The notes: generated by a model from the letters alone, not told the origin. A stretch of DNA of 64,000 nucleotides from Gigantopelta aegis (GCF_016097555.1 NC_054711.1:30234462-30298461); one strand, 5' to 3'. Positions 31,801 to 44,365 are shown, numbered from the stretch's first letter. A program made the numbers and translations.

Positions 31801-33894
31801 TTGCACACAGGACTCCCCTCAGCCCCAGGACTATCTACAAAGATGAATGTCATAAATCCAACAGCGCTGTTTCGGTTGATGTAAAACACGGAAGTCGCTT
31901 GAAGTCGTCACCATTGGTTACATACCAAACCCTGACTTTGACTGCAGATTCAGTCAATACCAAACTGTATCACAAAAATTAACATAAACATACTGTTTAA
32001 GATATATTCTTTGTTTACATTAATGTTTTGATTAATTTGGTTCTTATATTTAATGGTAAACAACATTAAAACAATTATCATTTCTAATTGGGGATGGGAG
32101 AATCGAAGGACCACCCCCATCCACCCCCATCCACCCCACCCCGCAGAAAAGAGAATTCCGCACCAAGGAGAAAAATAATGCGGAATATCCATATTAATAA
32201 ACACACATTTTATTTTTTGCCAAAAAATATACATTTTGTAGGCATACATACATATTTATATATAAAATAATATAATGTGCACACTGCGGGGAATGGTATG
32301 TAGCATCGGGTTACAACCGGTAAAATTCTATAGTAAATGGGTAATGCATGCATAGCAATAATATACAATAATAACATATGTCATGTATCAATGTTGTCTG
32401 TTCTATGCGTGGTAGCAGTTTTCAAATACTTACACAATTTAATTAGCTGTTTTGAATTGTCGCTGGACAGTAGTTGCGTTAATTTAAATGTTGATGGTTT
32501 ATTGTAATAAAAAGGTTTAATATATGTATCTCTTATGTTACTGAAGAAAGGACACACTAGAACAAAGTGATATTCGTCTTCTACTACATTCATATTGCAC
32601 AGAGGACAAATTCTATTATTCGTGTCAATATTGTTGTATCTGCCCGTTTCTATAAAAAAAAATATGGGAAGATAATCTATATTTACTCAAAATATGTTAG
32701 GGGACAGGTCTAGCATGTCAGACATTTATAACCTTTATATTTAAATTCTATACAAAATGTTATTTGCATTATTTGCTCGGGTAATGGGACTTGAAACAGG
32801 ATAAAAATGATGGTGGCAATTTTCGCGTTAAATTTTTACACCTACTGCGGTTTGCAAAATGACCATTTCTTCAAAAATACTTCGAATACAGAGCCTATAA
32901 TTCAGGTTTGTTCATGTAGATGACCGAAACATATTTGGTACAAATTTCAAGTGAATCTGAAACCGAAGAGCGTGGGGCATTTCTTGATTTGAAATTGATG
33001 TCTGCAGTTTATTTTACGGGATGAATCAGACAAACGTTATTAACGAAACCAAAAAGCGTGATTTTAAAAATGCTTTGAAAGCATCAGGAAACACGCCAAG
33101 ATAGCGCTAAAGAGGACTCAATATTCCAAACATTTTTGGGGGAGGTCCCGTATACCCCCCCACCCCACCCCCACCCCCACCCCTTGATATGCTGGTTACG
33201 GGCCAGTAATATTCCAATTGTCGTCCTAATTGTGTGCCATTTATTTTGACGTCATTGAGCGAAACAAACTGATTATATATTCTCATATTTATTTTATGTT
33301 TTTATTTATTTTATTTTTTTTTCAGAAAAGAGAAAACAGTGTTCTGGGATGTACATTTACAATCACTATGGATGTAGTAGATACATCGATTTCCAACCTT
33401 CAGTTTGTAATGCCAGTCTCATATTGAAGTTTAGATACTACGCTTCGGTGAAGTCAAATCAAAGCGCGTTGCATGACGTGCTTCAACTCAAGGGAAAGAA
33501 AAAGTCCATGGTCGTCCTAGGAATCGGTCTTTGGGATTACTTCAACTACTCCCTCATTGTCAACGCCTACCTAGGCCCAATAGTACAAGCTCTTGTTAAA
33601 CCTAGAAACAGCAGCTACAACGGCTGGCCAAAGATTCTGTGGTCGGCTGCCCAAAGTCTCGGGGTATGGAAATACCCTCATGTAAAAACCGTGGACAACG
33701 TGCACGGAAAACAATTCAATGACAAAATGGCGGCGTACTTACGTAACTTCAACATTCCAATCTTGAATGCGTTTAATATGACGGATGGTGTTACGAGTAT
33801 GGACGGAACACATTACGGAATTGGACTGAATATGTTGAAAGCTCGAATCTATCTGAATTATATACAGGAATTGAAAGATAAAGGACTTTGGTAA
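28802..33894 (+). CDS. PC-esterase / NXPE-like SGNH-fold protein, two exons
   Basis: Exon 1 is 28802-29444 and exon 2 is 33326-33894 (acceptor ttttttttcag). Both sides give phase 1, for 403 residues. Seen: an N-terminal hydrophobic segment (LGVTWLVLCIAYYLHTFMYL) read as a type II signal anchor; a cysteine cluster (NGPTPCCFKYRCENKTVDEC); the block I motif YVFGDSLMRQFYTSLL with the nucleophile-type Ser179; a central GIGLWDYF; and the C-terminal MDGTHYG with Asp374/His377, the expected catalytic pair. There are several N-glycosylation sites. By family this is a Golgi or secretory-pathway enzyme-like protein acting on glycans; its substrate is unknown. The donor (A|GTGGGA) is weak but gives the right frame. 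ATGs at 28802 and 28826 are in frame; the true start or an upstream exon could lie in the gap. The frame is intact. Its intron carries a 2.2-kb mobile element and a LINE fragment. Confidence 0.82.
29643..31833. mobile_element. 2.19-kb inverted-repeat element in the PC-esterase intron
   Basis: The ends match in inverse orientation (tagtccgggggctgagggga at the left; tagtcctggggctgagggga reading in from the right). The two arms, about 0.8-0.9 kb each, are almost mirror images. They contain about 155-bp subrepeats with AATATGGCTGCCA and a ggaatccattgagaccatt-like string. The middle ~460 bp (about 30560-31020) holds degraded plus-strand coding (next entry). No long ORF and no clear target duplication. 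Superfamily unresolved. Confidence 0.78.
30590..30930 (+). pseudogene. Degraded coding relic in the centre of the inverted-repeat element
   Basis: Readable pieces in the plus frames: HEDFGVTKCIICQHTEIQ, RRGDIVSEKL, then VDPDQFVYYVDNKCYKSY followed by THKKTLNRQLVAEASQ. A stop lies after the EKL piece and the frame ends after MSLVSF. The Cys pairs and the CYxxYTxKKTL string resemble N-terminal zinc-binding regions of uncharacterised invertebrate transposon proteins (from memory). It is probably the leftover N-terminus of the parent element's protein. Confidence 0.5.
31834..32380. other. Intron sequence, no gene seen
   Basis: AT-rich, with a short CACCCCCAT-type repeat near 32113-32145. It borders the LINE fragment downstream. 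Confidence 0.5.
32381..32665 (-). mobile_element. LINE fragment: C-terminal zinc-knuckle region
   Basis: Minus-strand translation gives ETGRYNNIDTNNRICPLC followed by NMNVVEDEYHFVLVCPFF and then KLCKYLKTATTHR. This is the CxxC...H...C pattern found at the C-terminus of a molluscan LINE group (family knowledge from memory). Only the C-terminal ~95 residues and the start of the 3' UTR survive. The LINE at 34790-40410 has the matching region (LCTVCDENDIADEFHYLF). Confidence 0.75.
32666..33325. other. Intron sequence before PC-esterase exon 2
   Basis: AT-rich with a C-rich CCACCCC run at about 33150-33182. The T-rich tract at 33301-33325 is the polypyrimidine tract of the acceptor. Confidence 0.65.
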
Positions 33895-33944
33895 TGTTGC
33901 CCATATGTATGTATGCATATCCACGTAGGTAGGTAGGTATTTTA

Positions 33945-34789
<845 letters not shown>

Positions 34790-34905
34790 AATTGATACCT
34801 TTGATATTGTTGAAAATTAAAACAGGAAAACCTCTGCTCCTAATAGGTGATTTTAATGCAAGAACAAGATGTTTACCCGATTACACTACGCTTGATAATA
34901 ATAAT
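34790..34905 (+). mobile_element. LINE endonuclease fragment
   Basis: The frame reads KPLLLIGDFNARTRCLPDY, the GDFN block of an APE-type LINE endonuclease. It stops in an (AAT)n microsatellite. The rest of a LINE in the same orientation resumes at about 36430, so this may be the front of that copy, split by later repeat growth and insertions. Confidence 0.6.
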
Positions 34906-34917
34906 AATAATAATAAT

Positions 34918-34991
<74 letters not shown>
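34906..34991. repeat. (AAT)n(TA)n microsatellite
   Basis: Perfect or near-perfect AAT then TA repeats; a second (TA)n lies at 35218-35282. Confidence 0.95.
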
Positions 34992-35005
34992 AATATATAT
35001 ATATA

Positions 35006-35146
35006 TTGCACTTTTGTCCTACGCTATTACTCCGAGTTTCACGCCCTTCGACGATCTTCAGATAGCTGATAGTATCAGCTATCTGAAGATCGTCGAAGGG
35101 CGTGAAACTCGGAGTAATAGCGTAGGACAAAAGTGCAATATATATA
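35006..35146. repeat. Near-perfect palindrome with ~70-bp arms
   Basis: The left arm starts ttgcacttttgtcctacgct and ends agctgata. A single g separates it from the exact reverse complement, and flanking TA repeats extend the symmetry. No mismatch was seen in the non-repetitive part. It could be a MITE, a recent inverted duplication or a foldback assembly artefact. Confidence 0.88.
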
Positions 35147-35214
35147 TTTATTGCATGCTCTACTCTCTCTTAAAGTATTGAGCACCTTTCAAGCCTTTAA
35201 TGATAACCACCAGT

Positions 35215-35283
<69 letters not shown>

Positions 35284-35285
<2 letters not shown>

Positions 35286-36429
35286 TTGAATCTCTTTGCC
35301 TCGAACCCCGTCGGTGCTCGAGAAAGTGTTCGACCCATCGGGTAGGTCGACCGAACCATTTGGTCAACGTCTGATATTTCCGTAACATCAGCTAGAAAGT
35401 TGAATTAGATAGATGTCAGGACGTTTCGGCCCCAGTACGGCCCCAAACCGTTTCGGCCACTAATGAAATATACGGCGATCTAGTGTTCGTGTATACAGTT
35501 ATATGCTGTAATTGGTATAGTAACACCGGTAATAATATAGATAAAATACACATTTGTAACATTAATTTGTCTTTGGATATTAATGCTTTATCAGCTGTTT
35601 ACTTTCTGTCAGCTGAAGCTAGGCGAAATCAACATACCGTACTCGGCGTTTTAACCTCAGCTGGGTATGTAGTATATTTAATAAGAAACCACAGCACACC
35701 AGTAGTATGCAGTGTGACTGTTCATTATCTAAGGCCTGTACGTATCTCATGTATATGGCTTGAGTAAACGATACTGGATATAAACAAAATTATTAAAAAA
35801 TAATTATCTGTAAATATAAACACGCAATGTGTGACATCTAAAAATCAATGGATATAGGACAAATCAATGAATAAATTTACTTTATTAACAAACAAAAAAA
35901 TTAGTGCGAATAGAAACATGGGCGAAACGACTCGGTTAGAGGTACGAATCAACCCTGTTCAAAACGACTCGGGGTGAACTAGTAATAAGGGCGAAACGAC
36001 CTGTTATTATATTATTTTGTTAACTGCAAACTTAAAAATATCATCATTGTGTTATATAACAAAATATCAGAGTGAAAGGATTTATTAGAAATTACTCCGA
36101 TTGTGTGAAATAAAAGCCTTTACCGAAGTGATAATAGCTGAGTACCTCGCCCCTGGTTTCATTGAAAACTGGTCTGGTAGACGTGTTCAGATTAACGCTT
36201 CCCGCCGAGGCCAATTGTTTGATTGGTATCACGGTTCATCGAAAAGGCACCGTGACACTAGCTGTACTTGAAAAACTTTTACTGACACCTGCTGGCTGAA
36301 CACACAACATGACAGGTATGGCAATGAAATGATTGCTTGGCTAGTGTCGCGATTCTCTAAATTATTATAATCCAAAGGTTGTAATAGCCAACTGCGCAAG
36401 CGCGGCAATTGTTGGTCATTGGTTGGTCG
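35284..36429. other. No gene; repeated GTTTCGGCC-type motifs at both ends of a segment
   Basis: Near 35420-35460: acgtttcggccccagtac and accgtttcggccac. Near 35915-36002 the inverse type appears (gggcgaaacgactcgg, gggcgaaacgacctg). This may mark a MITE of about 580 bp. No coding sequence seen. Confidence 0.4.
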
Positions 36430-37059
36430 GTGGTTTTCCATTTGATGTATCACCAGTTCGAGGGAAATATAGCTAATAACACAGACGAGACCGATAATTT
36501 AGTTCGAGCAAAGCCTTATAGTCGACTCGAATCTGTCATTGACTTTGAAGTGAGTAATTTTGGCCCACTCTTTTTCAGATATCCACTGTGCAGTTGTACT
36601 TACCTGTAAGATTCAGACTGACCTTGATATACAAACTAAACATAACCAATGTGTAAATGACGTGTCAGAGTCAATTAATATCCGTAAATGGAACGCCAAT
36701 AAAAGTGAAGAATGTATTAGCAATATCAATACAAACTTACTTCAATCACTATCAATAATTTTCGATGATGAATCTATCAGTATCCCAACACGTGTAAACC
36801 AAACAGTCAACACCCTCAACAAGCTAGTTTTGCACTCTGAACCATCTTAACATTCTGTCACGTGCCGGCACGTAAACACAGAGCTGGCACTTCGCCGAGT
36901 AATAAGCTACCCTGTTTTAGTAAAGGGTGTGAGCTTCTACGAACAAAATATTTTGAGGCAAAAGAACCCATGTTTCTCGAAACATAAAACTATAGCAAAT
37001 AAAATGAGTCTAATAAACGCAAATAAATGCTATAAGAAAATTCAAATATATATTTAAAG

Positions 37060-37451
37060 TAAAGTTTGTTTTATTTAACGACGCCACTAGAGCACATTGA
37101 TTTTTTATCTTATCATCGGCTATTGGACGTCAAACATATGGTCATTCTGACACGTATTTTTAGAGGAAACCCGCTGTCGCCACATAGGCTACTCTTTTAC
37201 GACAGGCAGCAAGGGATCTTTTATTTGCGCTTCCCACAGGCAGGATAGTACAAACCATGGTCTTTGTTGAGCCAGTTATGGCTCACTGGTCGGTGCAAGT
37301 CGTTTACACCTACCCATTGAGCCTTGCGTAGCACTCACTCAGGGTTTGGAGTCGGTATCTGGATTAAAAATCCCATGCCTCGACTGGGATCCAAACCCAG
37401 TACCTACCAGCCTGTAGACCGATGACCTAACCACGACACCACCGAGGCCGG
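37060..37451 (-). mobile_element. Chimeric SINE: SINE A head, SINE B/C tail, perfect 13-bp TSD
   Basis: Read on the minus strand, the head and body are SINE A (accggcctcggtggtgtcgt through gcgcaaataaaagatccctt). The tail then switches to the B/C type (agccgatgataagataaaaa, then gtggcgtcgttaaataaaac). tatatatttaaag flanks it exactly (37047-37059 and 37452-37464). The perfect duplication shows that the chimera moved as one unit. Confidence 0.9.
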
Positions 37452-37462
37452 TATATATTTAA

Positions 37463-37807
37463 AGGGACATACCCTAGTTTATATACACTAAGGCATATTT
37501 AAAAACAAATTTAGAGCCGTTTTGTGATAAATGAAATACTACTTTACTTACATTTTATTGTTTAGATTATCCATTTCCGCACATTCGAAGTGTTTTTGGT
37601 CATCCTGGTGTTTTTAATATGACAAAATACATTTCTCATATTTTAAAAACGCACGTGCGTCTGATAAGTAACAGAGGGTGTATCACCATTTCAAACTCAC
37701 AGACTTTTATTTCACTCAATTGTAAATTTATCCAAATATGTTACAGGTTTGTAGATTAAAAGAACTTAAGTGTTAATTTTCTTGGGTTGAAACTAGGGTC
37801 TGTCCCT
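37463..37807. mobile_element. Diverged TTAA-type MITE inside the LINE
   Basis: The ends are agggacataccctagttt and, reversed from the right, agggacagaccctagttt. TTAA precedes the left end; the right side reads ttat. The internal sequence is related to the 16489-16865 family. Its left TTAA lies inside the SINE target duplication, so the SINE inserted at its edge. Confidence 0.78.
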
Positions 37808-40410
37808 TTATATCTTATTCTAATTATAAATGAGGCTATTAAAAACAGATGACCCCAAAGAATTCTATAAAATATTTAAAGAGACAAAAAGCAGGAAGTG
37901 TACCACCGGTTGTAAACTTCTATAATTATTATTTCAGTGAATTAAATAAGAACCTATCGGCTGATACAGTACCTGGCATAAATATTGATGATATCGTAGA
38001 CCAAGTAAGCAACGATGATATTATAAATGGAAGGTTTTGCGAGGTCGAAATACTAAAATCTATAAAACAACTAAACAACGATAAAGCGGAAGGTGTAGAT
38101 AAAATAATTATAGAATGTATTAAATCGATAGCGCATTTATTGCTCCCATTTAGTGTTAAACTCTCTAATATACTTTTAGACCACAGTGTGTATCCAGAAG
38201 TATGGCTGACTGGAATAATTATACCAATCTTTAAATAATCGGTTAGTTAATTTTATTGAAGAAAATAATGTTATGAGCGAAGCCCAGGCTGCTTTCCATA
38301 GAGGTTATTCGCCTACAGACCACTCATTTACATTTCATACACTAATTGATGTCCTGAAAAAAAAGAAACTATATTGCACATTTGTTGGTTTTGAAAAAGC
38401 TTTTGATATGATCCCAAGAGCACACCAATGGCACAGGCTACTGGAAAATAACATAAAATGTAAATTCTTTAGAATAATTTTTCAGATGTATCCAGGAATA
38501 AAATCATTAATGTTTGTGAATAACAATAAATCACCATTATTTGCATGCCATAAAGGTGTACGCCAGGGTGAACATTTTATTTTCCCTGTATTTAATTGAC
38601 CGTGAAAACTATTTACTTAACCACGGCTGTGAAGGCGTTTCTTTCAATAACCCACTAGACATTGGAATACATATGCTTTGCTTATTGTATGCTGGTGATA
38701 CTGCTTTACTAGCAACAAGTTCGACCAATTTACAACACACGTTAAATATATTCTATCAATATTGTAATATTTGGAAGTTAAAATAAATATTACAAAAACA
38801 AAAGTTTAATTTTTAATGGAAATTCTAAGGATTATACTTTTTAAGATTGAAAAACAACCTACTCTTTAAAATGTTAAAGAATACAAATATTTAGGTGTCA
38901 CTTTTACTAAACCAAATAACTTTAAAAATACTAAGATTAGACTTGAACAACAGGCGACAAAGGCTATGTATTTCGTTCTGGCAAAAGCAAAATATCGCCA
39001 TCTATCAATAGAGTGTAAACTCAAAATGTTTCACTCGATGGTTCTGTCAATACAATATTATTAAATGGCTGTCAAATATGGGGATACGAAAATAACTGGG
39101 ATGCATCTATAACTGTCCAAATCAATGTTATTAGACACATTCTTCCTGTAAAAAAGCGACCCCATTTTTTCGTGTTATACGGTGAACTTGATAGAATGCC
39201 AGTCGAGTTGACTATCCACAAAATATTAATTTGTTATTGGGCACGAGTTATCTCAGCGAAACAGTCTAAACTATATCTATTATTACACAAATTAATGAAG
39301 AGAGATCATATTAGCAATGGAGCTAACTATAACTGGATTGCTGCTGTTAAAAATAGTTTAGATCACATAGGAATGAGTAATATATGGCTATCACAAAGTT
39401 TTCTGTCTGTAAAATTGCTGTCACAACAAATTAGCATAAGACAACACAACCAGTATTTACAGACCTAAAACCTACGAACTTTTCAAAAAACTAAAAAAAA
39501 TTAAAACTTATCTTAATATTAGTCCTGAAAAACTATGGTCCGTTATGACAAAAATTTAGGACTTCTAACCATTATTTACCTGTAGAGACTGGACGTTGGA
39601 ATACAGTTCTATTGGAAGATAGACTATGTACTGTTTGCGATGAAAACGATATAGCAGACGAATTCCATTATTTATTTTAATGTAGGTTTTTTTTTTTAAA
39701 TAATACCCTGAAATTTAGTTTTTACGTCCATACTATTATATCCGACCAAATATATATACATTTAGAGAACTTATGAGCAGTAACAGAATAAGCACACTTA
39801 ACAAATTAGCTAATTTCATGAATATAATTGTTCAAGTATTTAAACGCCCATAACAACAACAATACCCAACCATAATTACCATACTGTAACCAGTTAATGA
39901 AACTGAAGGTAAACATACAGTTATACCTCATATATTTTAAATCGTATTACATTATTTGACGTATTTAGTGTTCATTTATAAAACTTAATTTTTTACATCT
40001 AATTATACACGCTTATAGAAAATGAAATGCACTAAATATTTATATCTATATATTGTAATATCAAGATTTTTGTAAAAGTACACTGTTGTAACTGAAATAT
40101 TCTGAATAATTATATTTTACAATATATCTCTATTCTGTTACATCACGGAATGTACTATATTGTTAATACACATATCTCTATTATGTAATATCATGTATTT
40201 ATATTGTTAATACACATATATTTACAATGTAATACGATGTACTGTGTTTGTATTTGTATTCATATATGTACCAAGCAATGTATTCCTATTATTTGTATCC
40301 TCCTGTTAACCATCTTGTCAATATCAGAATATGTATGCTCCTCTGACGCCGTTGCATAACGGCCCGAGTGTAATAAAGTTTTGTTCTGTTCTGTTCTGCT
40401 CTATTCTGTT

Positions 40411-40721
40411 ACCTACTGGATTAGTCGGTCACCTTGATGGAGCGATATTCCAATTAACAATTAGCTCCGCCTTGTCATGTTGGAATGACGGTGAGTGTGT
40501 GTATCTTCAAGTAAACAATAATACACACGTGTCGAGGCAACTTCAAAGAAATCAACGTGTAATCAGCCAGTGTGTTTCTTTACAAATGTGTTTAATTAGG
40601 ATGTCAATGTAATCGGAATGTGTGCTGGCTTGTGGATCCCTAGACTAACTGCGGTATGGAAAAAAAATCAGCGCGTTACTTCACTCATTAATATTAACTA
40701 GGTGACAATATTTTTCGGAAA
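40411..40721. other. No gene seen
   Basis: Unique sequence between the LINE tail and the fragment with a C2H2 motif. Nothing recognised. Confidence 0.45.
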
Positions 40722-41274
40722 TTGAAAGTACCGGTGTATTTTTTTTTTTTTAGATATGCTCCACAGATGAGATTAACATGGTTACTCTTTGACTGTACTA
40801 CCTGTAGTTTGTCCCAACGGTTTCGGAATGGGATTATGCGAATTGAAAAGAGCACGATTGCAAAGGTGAATGTCTCAGAAGAGGTGCAGTCACCGTCGGA
40901 GAAACAGCTCTGTGGGTGCATGCAAATCATGCAAAGGAACGCACTAAAAAGAAAACTACCAGGCATACCCGCCTACGGAAGTGACGACGAGGAAGATGGT
41001 GAGGTAGAATCCTATCTGAAAAAGGATGCAGTCTTGTGATACGTGTGGTCTGGTCTTTAAAGATGGAAGCGACTTGCAGAGGCATCTGCGTTTTAAAACA
41101 TGTGAGACTGAAAAAGAAGAGCTGTCGACCGATTTGGAAAACGTAGGCATACACCTCATGGTGGAACGTGAATTGAAAATCAATCGTGACTGTTTCGAAG
41201 GCAAAAAAAAAGAAGAAAAAAATAAGAAAATACCAAGATGCCATCGAAAACCCCCGAATATTTGGACAGAGTAG
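40722..41274 (+). pseudogene. Possible fragment of a C2H2-type zinc-finger protein
   Basis: One frame (40722-41039) ends in an acidic stretch (GSDDEEDGEVESYLKKDA). An overlapping second frame (41026-41274) starts with CDTCGLVFKDGSDLQRHL followed by KTC, a C2H2/C2HC-like finger, then a charged tail. The two frames overlap out of register, so this is either two exons or a decayed gene. I cannot tell whether it is a host gene or part of a transposon. Confidence 0.35.
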
Positions 41275-41829
41275 ACGACCATGATACTGATAACACCAGG
41301 GATCTCGCTACATGTCATTAGCGATGGCGGGCACGCCATCTCTTAAGACTAATTTCCAATACGTCCACCATCCATTGACAGCGATAGTAATATCCGCTAT
41401 CCGTTTATTTAGGCCGCCATCCAAAATCACAAGTCATGCCATCGTCTTGAACTACCAGAGTAATCAGGTTCATCTTCGTTTACAAGACATTTTCGAAGTA
41501 CTTCTACCCTGCAAATCTTAGTTACCATCCCTTCCTATAAGTGGAACCAGCTCTACCGATTCCCTCCATCCCTTTCCTGAATACTGGAGAGACCACTGAA
41601 CACGAAAACGATGATGATAACATTCACCTGTCAGTATTACAATGGAATCAGATTAATATAATATATTTGTAGTGACTATATGTAGACCAGTGATTGTAAT
41701 TTAGAAATAAATGAAAACACCAAACCCACATTTCGCTAACCCAAACAAACTCCGCCCGAATTGATGGACGGATGGGAGACATAGCAACTTAGTTTTGTTT
41801 TTACTAAAACTTCACTTCTTCTGTAGCAG
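41275..41829. other. Sequence preceding duplication copy 2, no gene seen
   Basis: Unique sequence. Because copy 1 is cut by the window start, I cannot say whether this also precedes copy 1. Confidence 0.5.
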
Positions 41830-42229
41830 TGATATCGCAACCCCTTTATCTTCAGTAGTTCAGCCACATAAATGTAATCTCGAAAGGCAGTAAAAAAAAC
41901 AGGAAATGTTGTTTTTTTTGTTGTTTTTTTAACAACGCACTCAGCACATTTTATTTACGGATATGTGGCGTCGCATACTAAAAATAGTTGTAATCAAATG
42001 TTCTCTGTATACATTTTAAAGCGAATGTAAATAAAGGCACCAGAGGTCATGTACCCTAAAATCTAATATAAGTTAATAGCAAGAAAACAGGTGTTAGAAA
42101 TTCGTACATGAAATATCTAATTTCAAAACAAACTCGTACCCACCTATACACTTACATCCATCAACCAATGCACAGACCTACTAACAACACAATAAATTAA
42201 AATAAACAGTTGGAAGGAAGAAATTAAGG

Positions 42230-42622
42230 AAATGTTTTATTTAACGACGCACTCAACACATCCAATTTACGGTTACATGGCGTCGGACATATGGTTAAGA
42301 AAGACATGTTTTATGTAACTACGCAATCAACACATTTTATTTACGATTATATAGCGTCAGACATATGGTTAAGGACCACGCAGGTATTGAGAGAGGAAAC
42401 CTGCTGTCGCCACGTCATGGGCTACTCTTTTCGATTAGCAGCAAGGGATCTTTTATATGCACCATCCCACAGACAGGATAGCACATGCCACGGCGTTTGA
42501 TATACCAGTCGTTGTGCACTGGATGGAACGAGAAATAGCTTAATGGGCCCACTGACGGGGATGGATCCCAAACCGACCGCGAATCAAGCGATCGCTTTAC
42601 CAGTGGGTACGTCCCGCCCCCC
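42230..42622 (-). mobile_element. Chimeric SINE (B head, A tail), copy 2
   Basis: Counterpart of 421-804, keeping a few bases (aatcaacac) lost there. Confidence 0.75.
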
Positions 42623-43075
42623 ACTGATACATGGGGACGGTTTATTATTCACTTTGTGCAGCTAAATAGTAAATACCAGGTATGATCCATAAACTAGTCT
42701 ACTACATGTTACTCGTGTATCGTTAAGCACCACAGCTCATAGCCTAAGAAACATCATCATAGTGCTAAGCACCACGGCCAATACCGATATCTGCTGTGGG
42801 AAGTCCAAATCTCCAAACAGACAAGCAATTAAAGTCTACTGTCAGACCACGAAAACAGTATGGTAGATAAACCAATACTGAAACGAATTCTCCAGAAAAA
42901 AACAAAACATATATTTGAAAGTAAACAGCTGAGAAAAATCAACACAACATACCAAAAATATTTTTTTCGGAAAGACAAAAAAAACCCCAAAACAAACAAA
43001 ACAAAAACAAACACAAACACAAACACAAACAAACAAATAAACCAAACCAAACCAAAAAACAAAAGAAGAAAAAAA

Positions 43076-43382
43076 GTGTTTTGCTTTAACGATACCACTG
43101 GAGCATATTGATTAATTAATCATAGGCTATTAGATGTAATTAGATTGGTAATTCTGACTCGTAGTCAGACGAAACCCGCTACATTGAATCTAAAGCAGCA
43201 AGGGATCTTTTATATGCACTTTCCTACAAACAGGAAAGCATATACAATGGCATTTGACTAGTTGCGGTGTACTGGTTGGAACGGGGAAAAACTATCAGTT
43301 GAATGGATCCACTGAGGTGATTCCACCCTACGACGCAAACATCTCAGGGGAGCACTCAAACGAATAAACTGAATCTCGTCTC
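43076..43382 (-). mobile_element. SINE C, copy 2
   Basis: Counterpart of 1264-1570; scattered substitutions only. Confidence 0.8.
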
Positions 43383-43933
43383 ACAAAACCAACAAATAAA
43401 CATTGTGGTCAGACCCTGGAAACAGTGTATGTAGATGTGGTAAACAAACTAAAATTATAAAAAAACGGAAAACGTATTTGGACCCGTTATCTCAGATGCT
43501 TATATACATTTCTAAGAGATACCGAATATGTGCTGTATTCGTCATTCTTAATGCAACTCATGAGAACATTGCCACCCATGCACCACGACGAGGAATAGAG
43601 CACACGCAGGCAACAAGAATGTTTTTTTCCGTTTTTGGCACTACCAGACAATTCGCTGGTTGCCCCATTTATTTTTTAATATCCTACCTATTTACAATTA
43701 ACCAGGTTCTCCTTGAATATATGTACATAAAAAGTGTTTCTGTTTGTATCATAATAAAATATATTTACTGCATGCTTGTGTTCTTGTTTTCTTTTAAACA
43801 CTTTAGTGTATGTTGTTTAAAATTGACTAGTTAAAAGATTCTAACCTGGTCTGCGGGCCTGGCCTCCAAAGCTACAAGCCGGGAGGCCCAGGCCTATTTT
43901 GTCTACGTTTTGTGCAACATTAGCCAATCATTT

Positions 43934-44221
43934 TCATAGTTGATTCGTAATGTCGAAGGCGTCATTGCACGAGGCAACAACCCCTTCGAAACACCAGTGT
44001 CTTAAGAATTTTTCTCTTCTATTGGGCCGTTCTAATGCGGCAAAATATTCTGTTTCAACCCTTGAATATACTGCATGTTTGAAAAGTGCCATTTCATTAC
44101 ATAGTTTATCACCCTCTAATAATGTTCGTGTAATCCAAATTACCCTTATAACTTTACTCCAGAGAAAGATCCCTAAGCTTGACGCATAGTTGCCAGGTTT
44201 ATGTTGAATTCCAAAAATCAT
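43934..44221 (-). pseudogene. Possible LINE C-terminal relic, copy 2
   Basis: Open for 95 codons on the minus strand (from FGIQHKPGNYASSLGIFL on), longer than in copy 1. Same weak LINE-like resemblance as 2037-2335. Confidence 0.3.
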
Positions 44222-44365
44222 TCTATATGGACTTAATCTGAATTTGTATCCAAAAAGCTTTTTCGTTTTTTTAAAAATGGGTTCAATTTGTTCAATAAAT
44301 TTCTAGTTTTGTTGCAGTGAAAAAAGGCGTGTAAGACAACACGAAGAAACTGTGTGCCCATCTAT

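Larger units (their letters stand above)
36430..40410 (+). mobile_element. Degenerate LINE: endonuclease end, RT, C-terminal knuckle, 3' tail
   Basis: In order: endonuclease end (LESVIDFEVSNF, then SDIHCAVVLTCKIQ) at about 36520-36620; the RT start with NDKAEGVDKIIIECI at about 38080; GFEKAFDMIPR at about 38390; GVRQGE at about 38557; the catalytic YADD box changed to YAGD (LLYAGDTALLATSS, about 38683); a later domain (LYGELDRMPVELTIHK) at about 39170; and LCTVCDENDIADEFHYLF at about 39625. Several frameshifts and stops interrupt it. The 3' end has a small hairpin (gccgtt gcat aacggc, 40348-40363), taataaa, and a (TTCTG)n tail to about 40410. A chimeric SINE and a MITE are inserted at 37060-37807. 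Not active. Confidence 0.8.

Noticed and set aside
35006-35146. Hammerhead ribozyme in the palindrome (ctgaaga...gaaac)
   Set aside because: The stem expected between the two core words does not pair well, so the resemblance is not enough to call a ribozyme.
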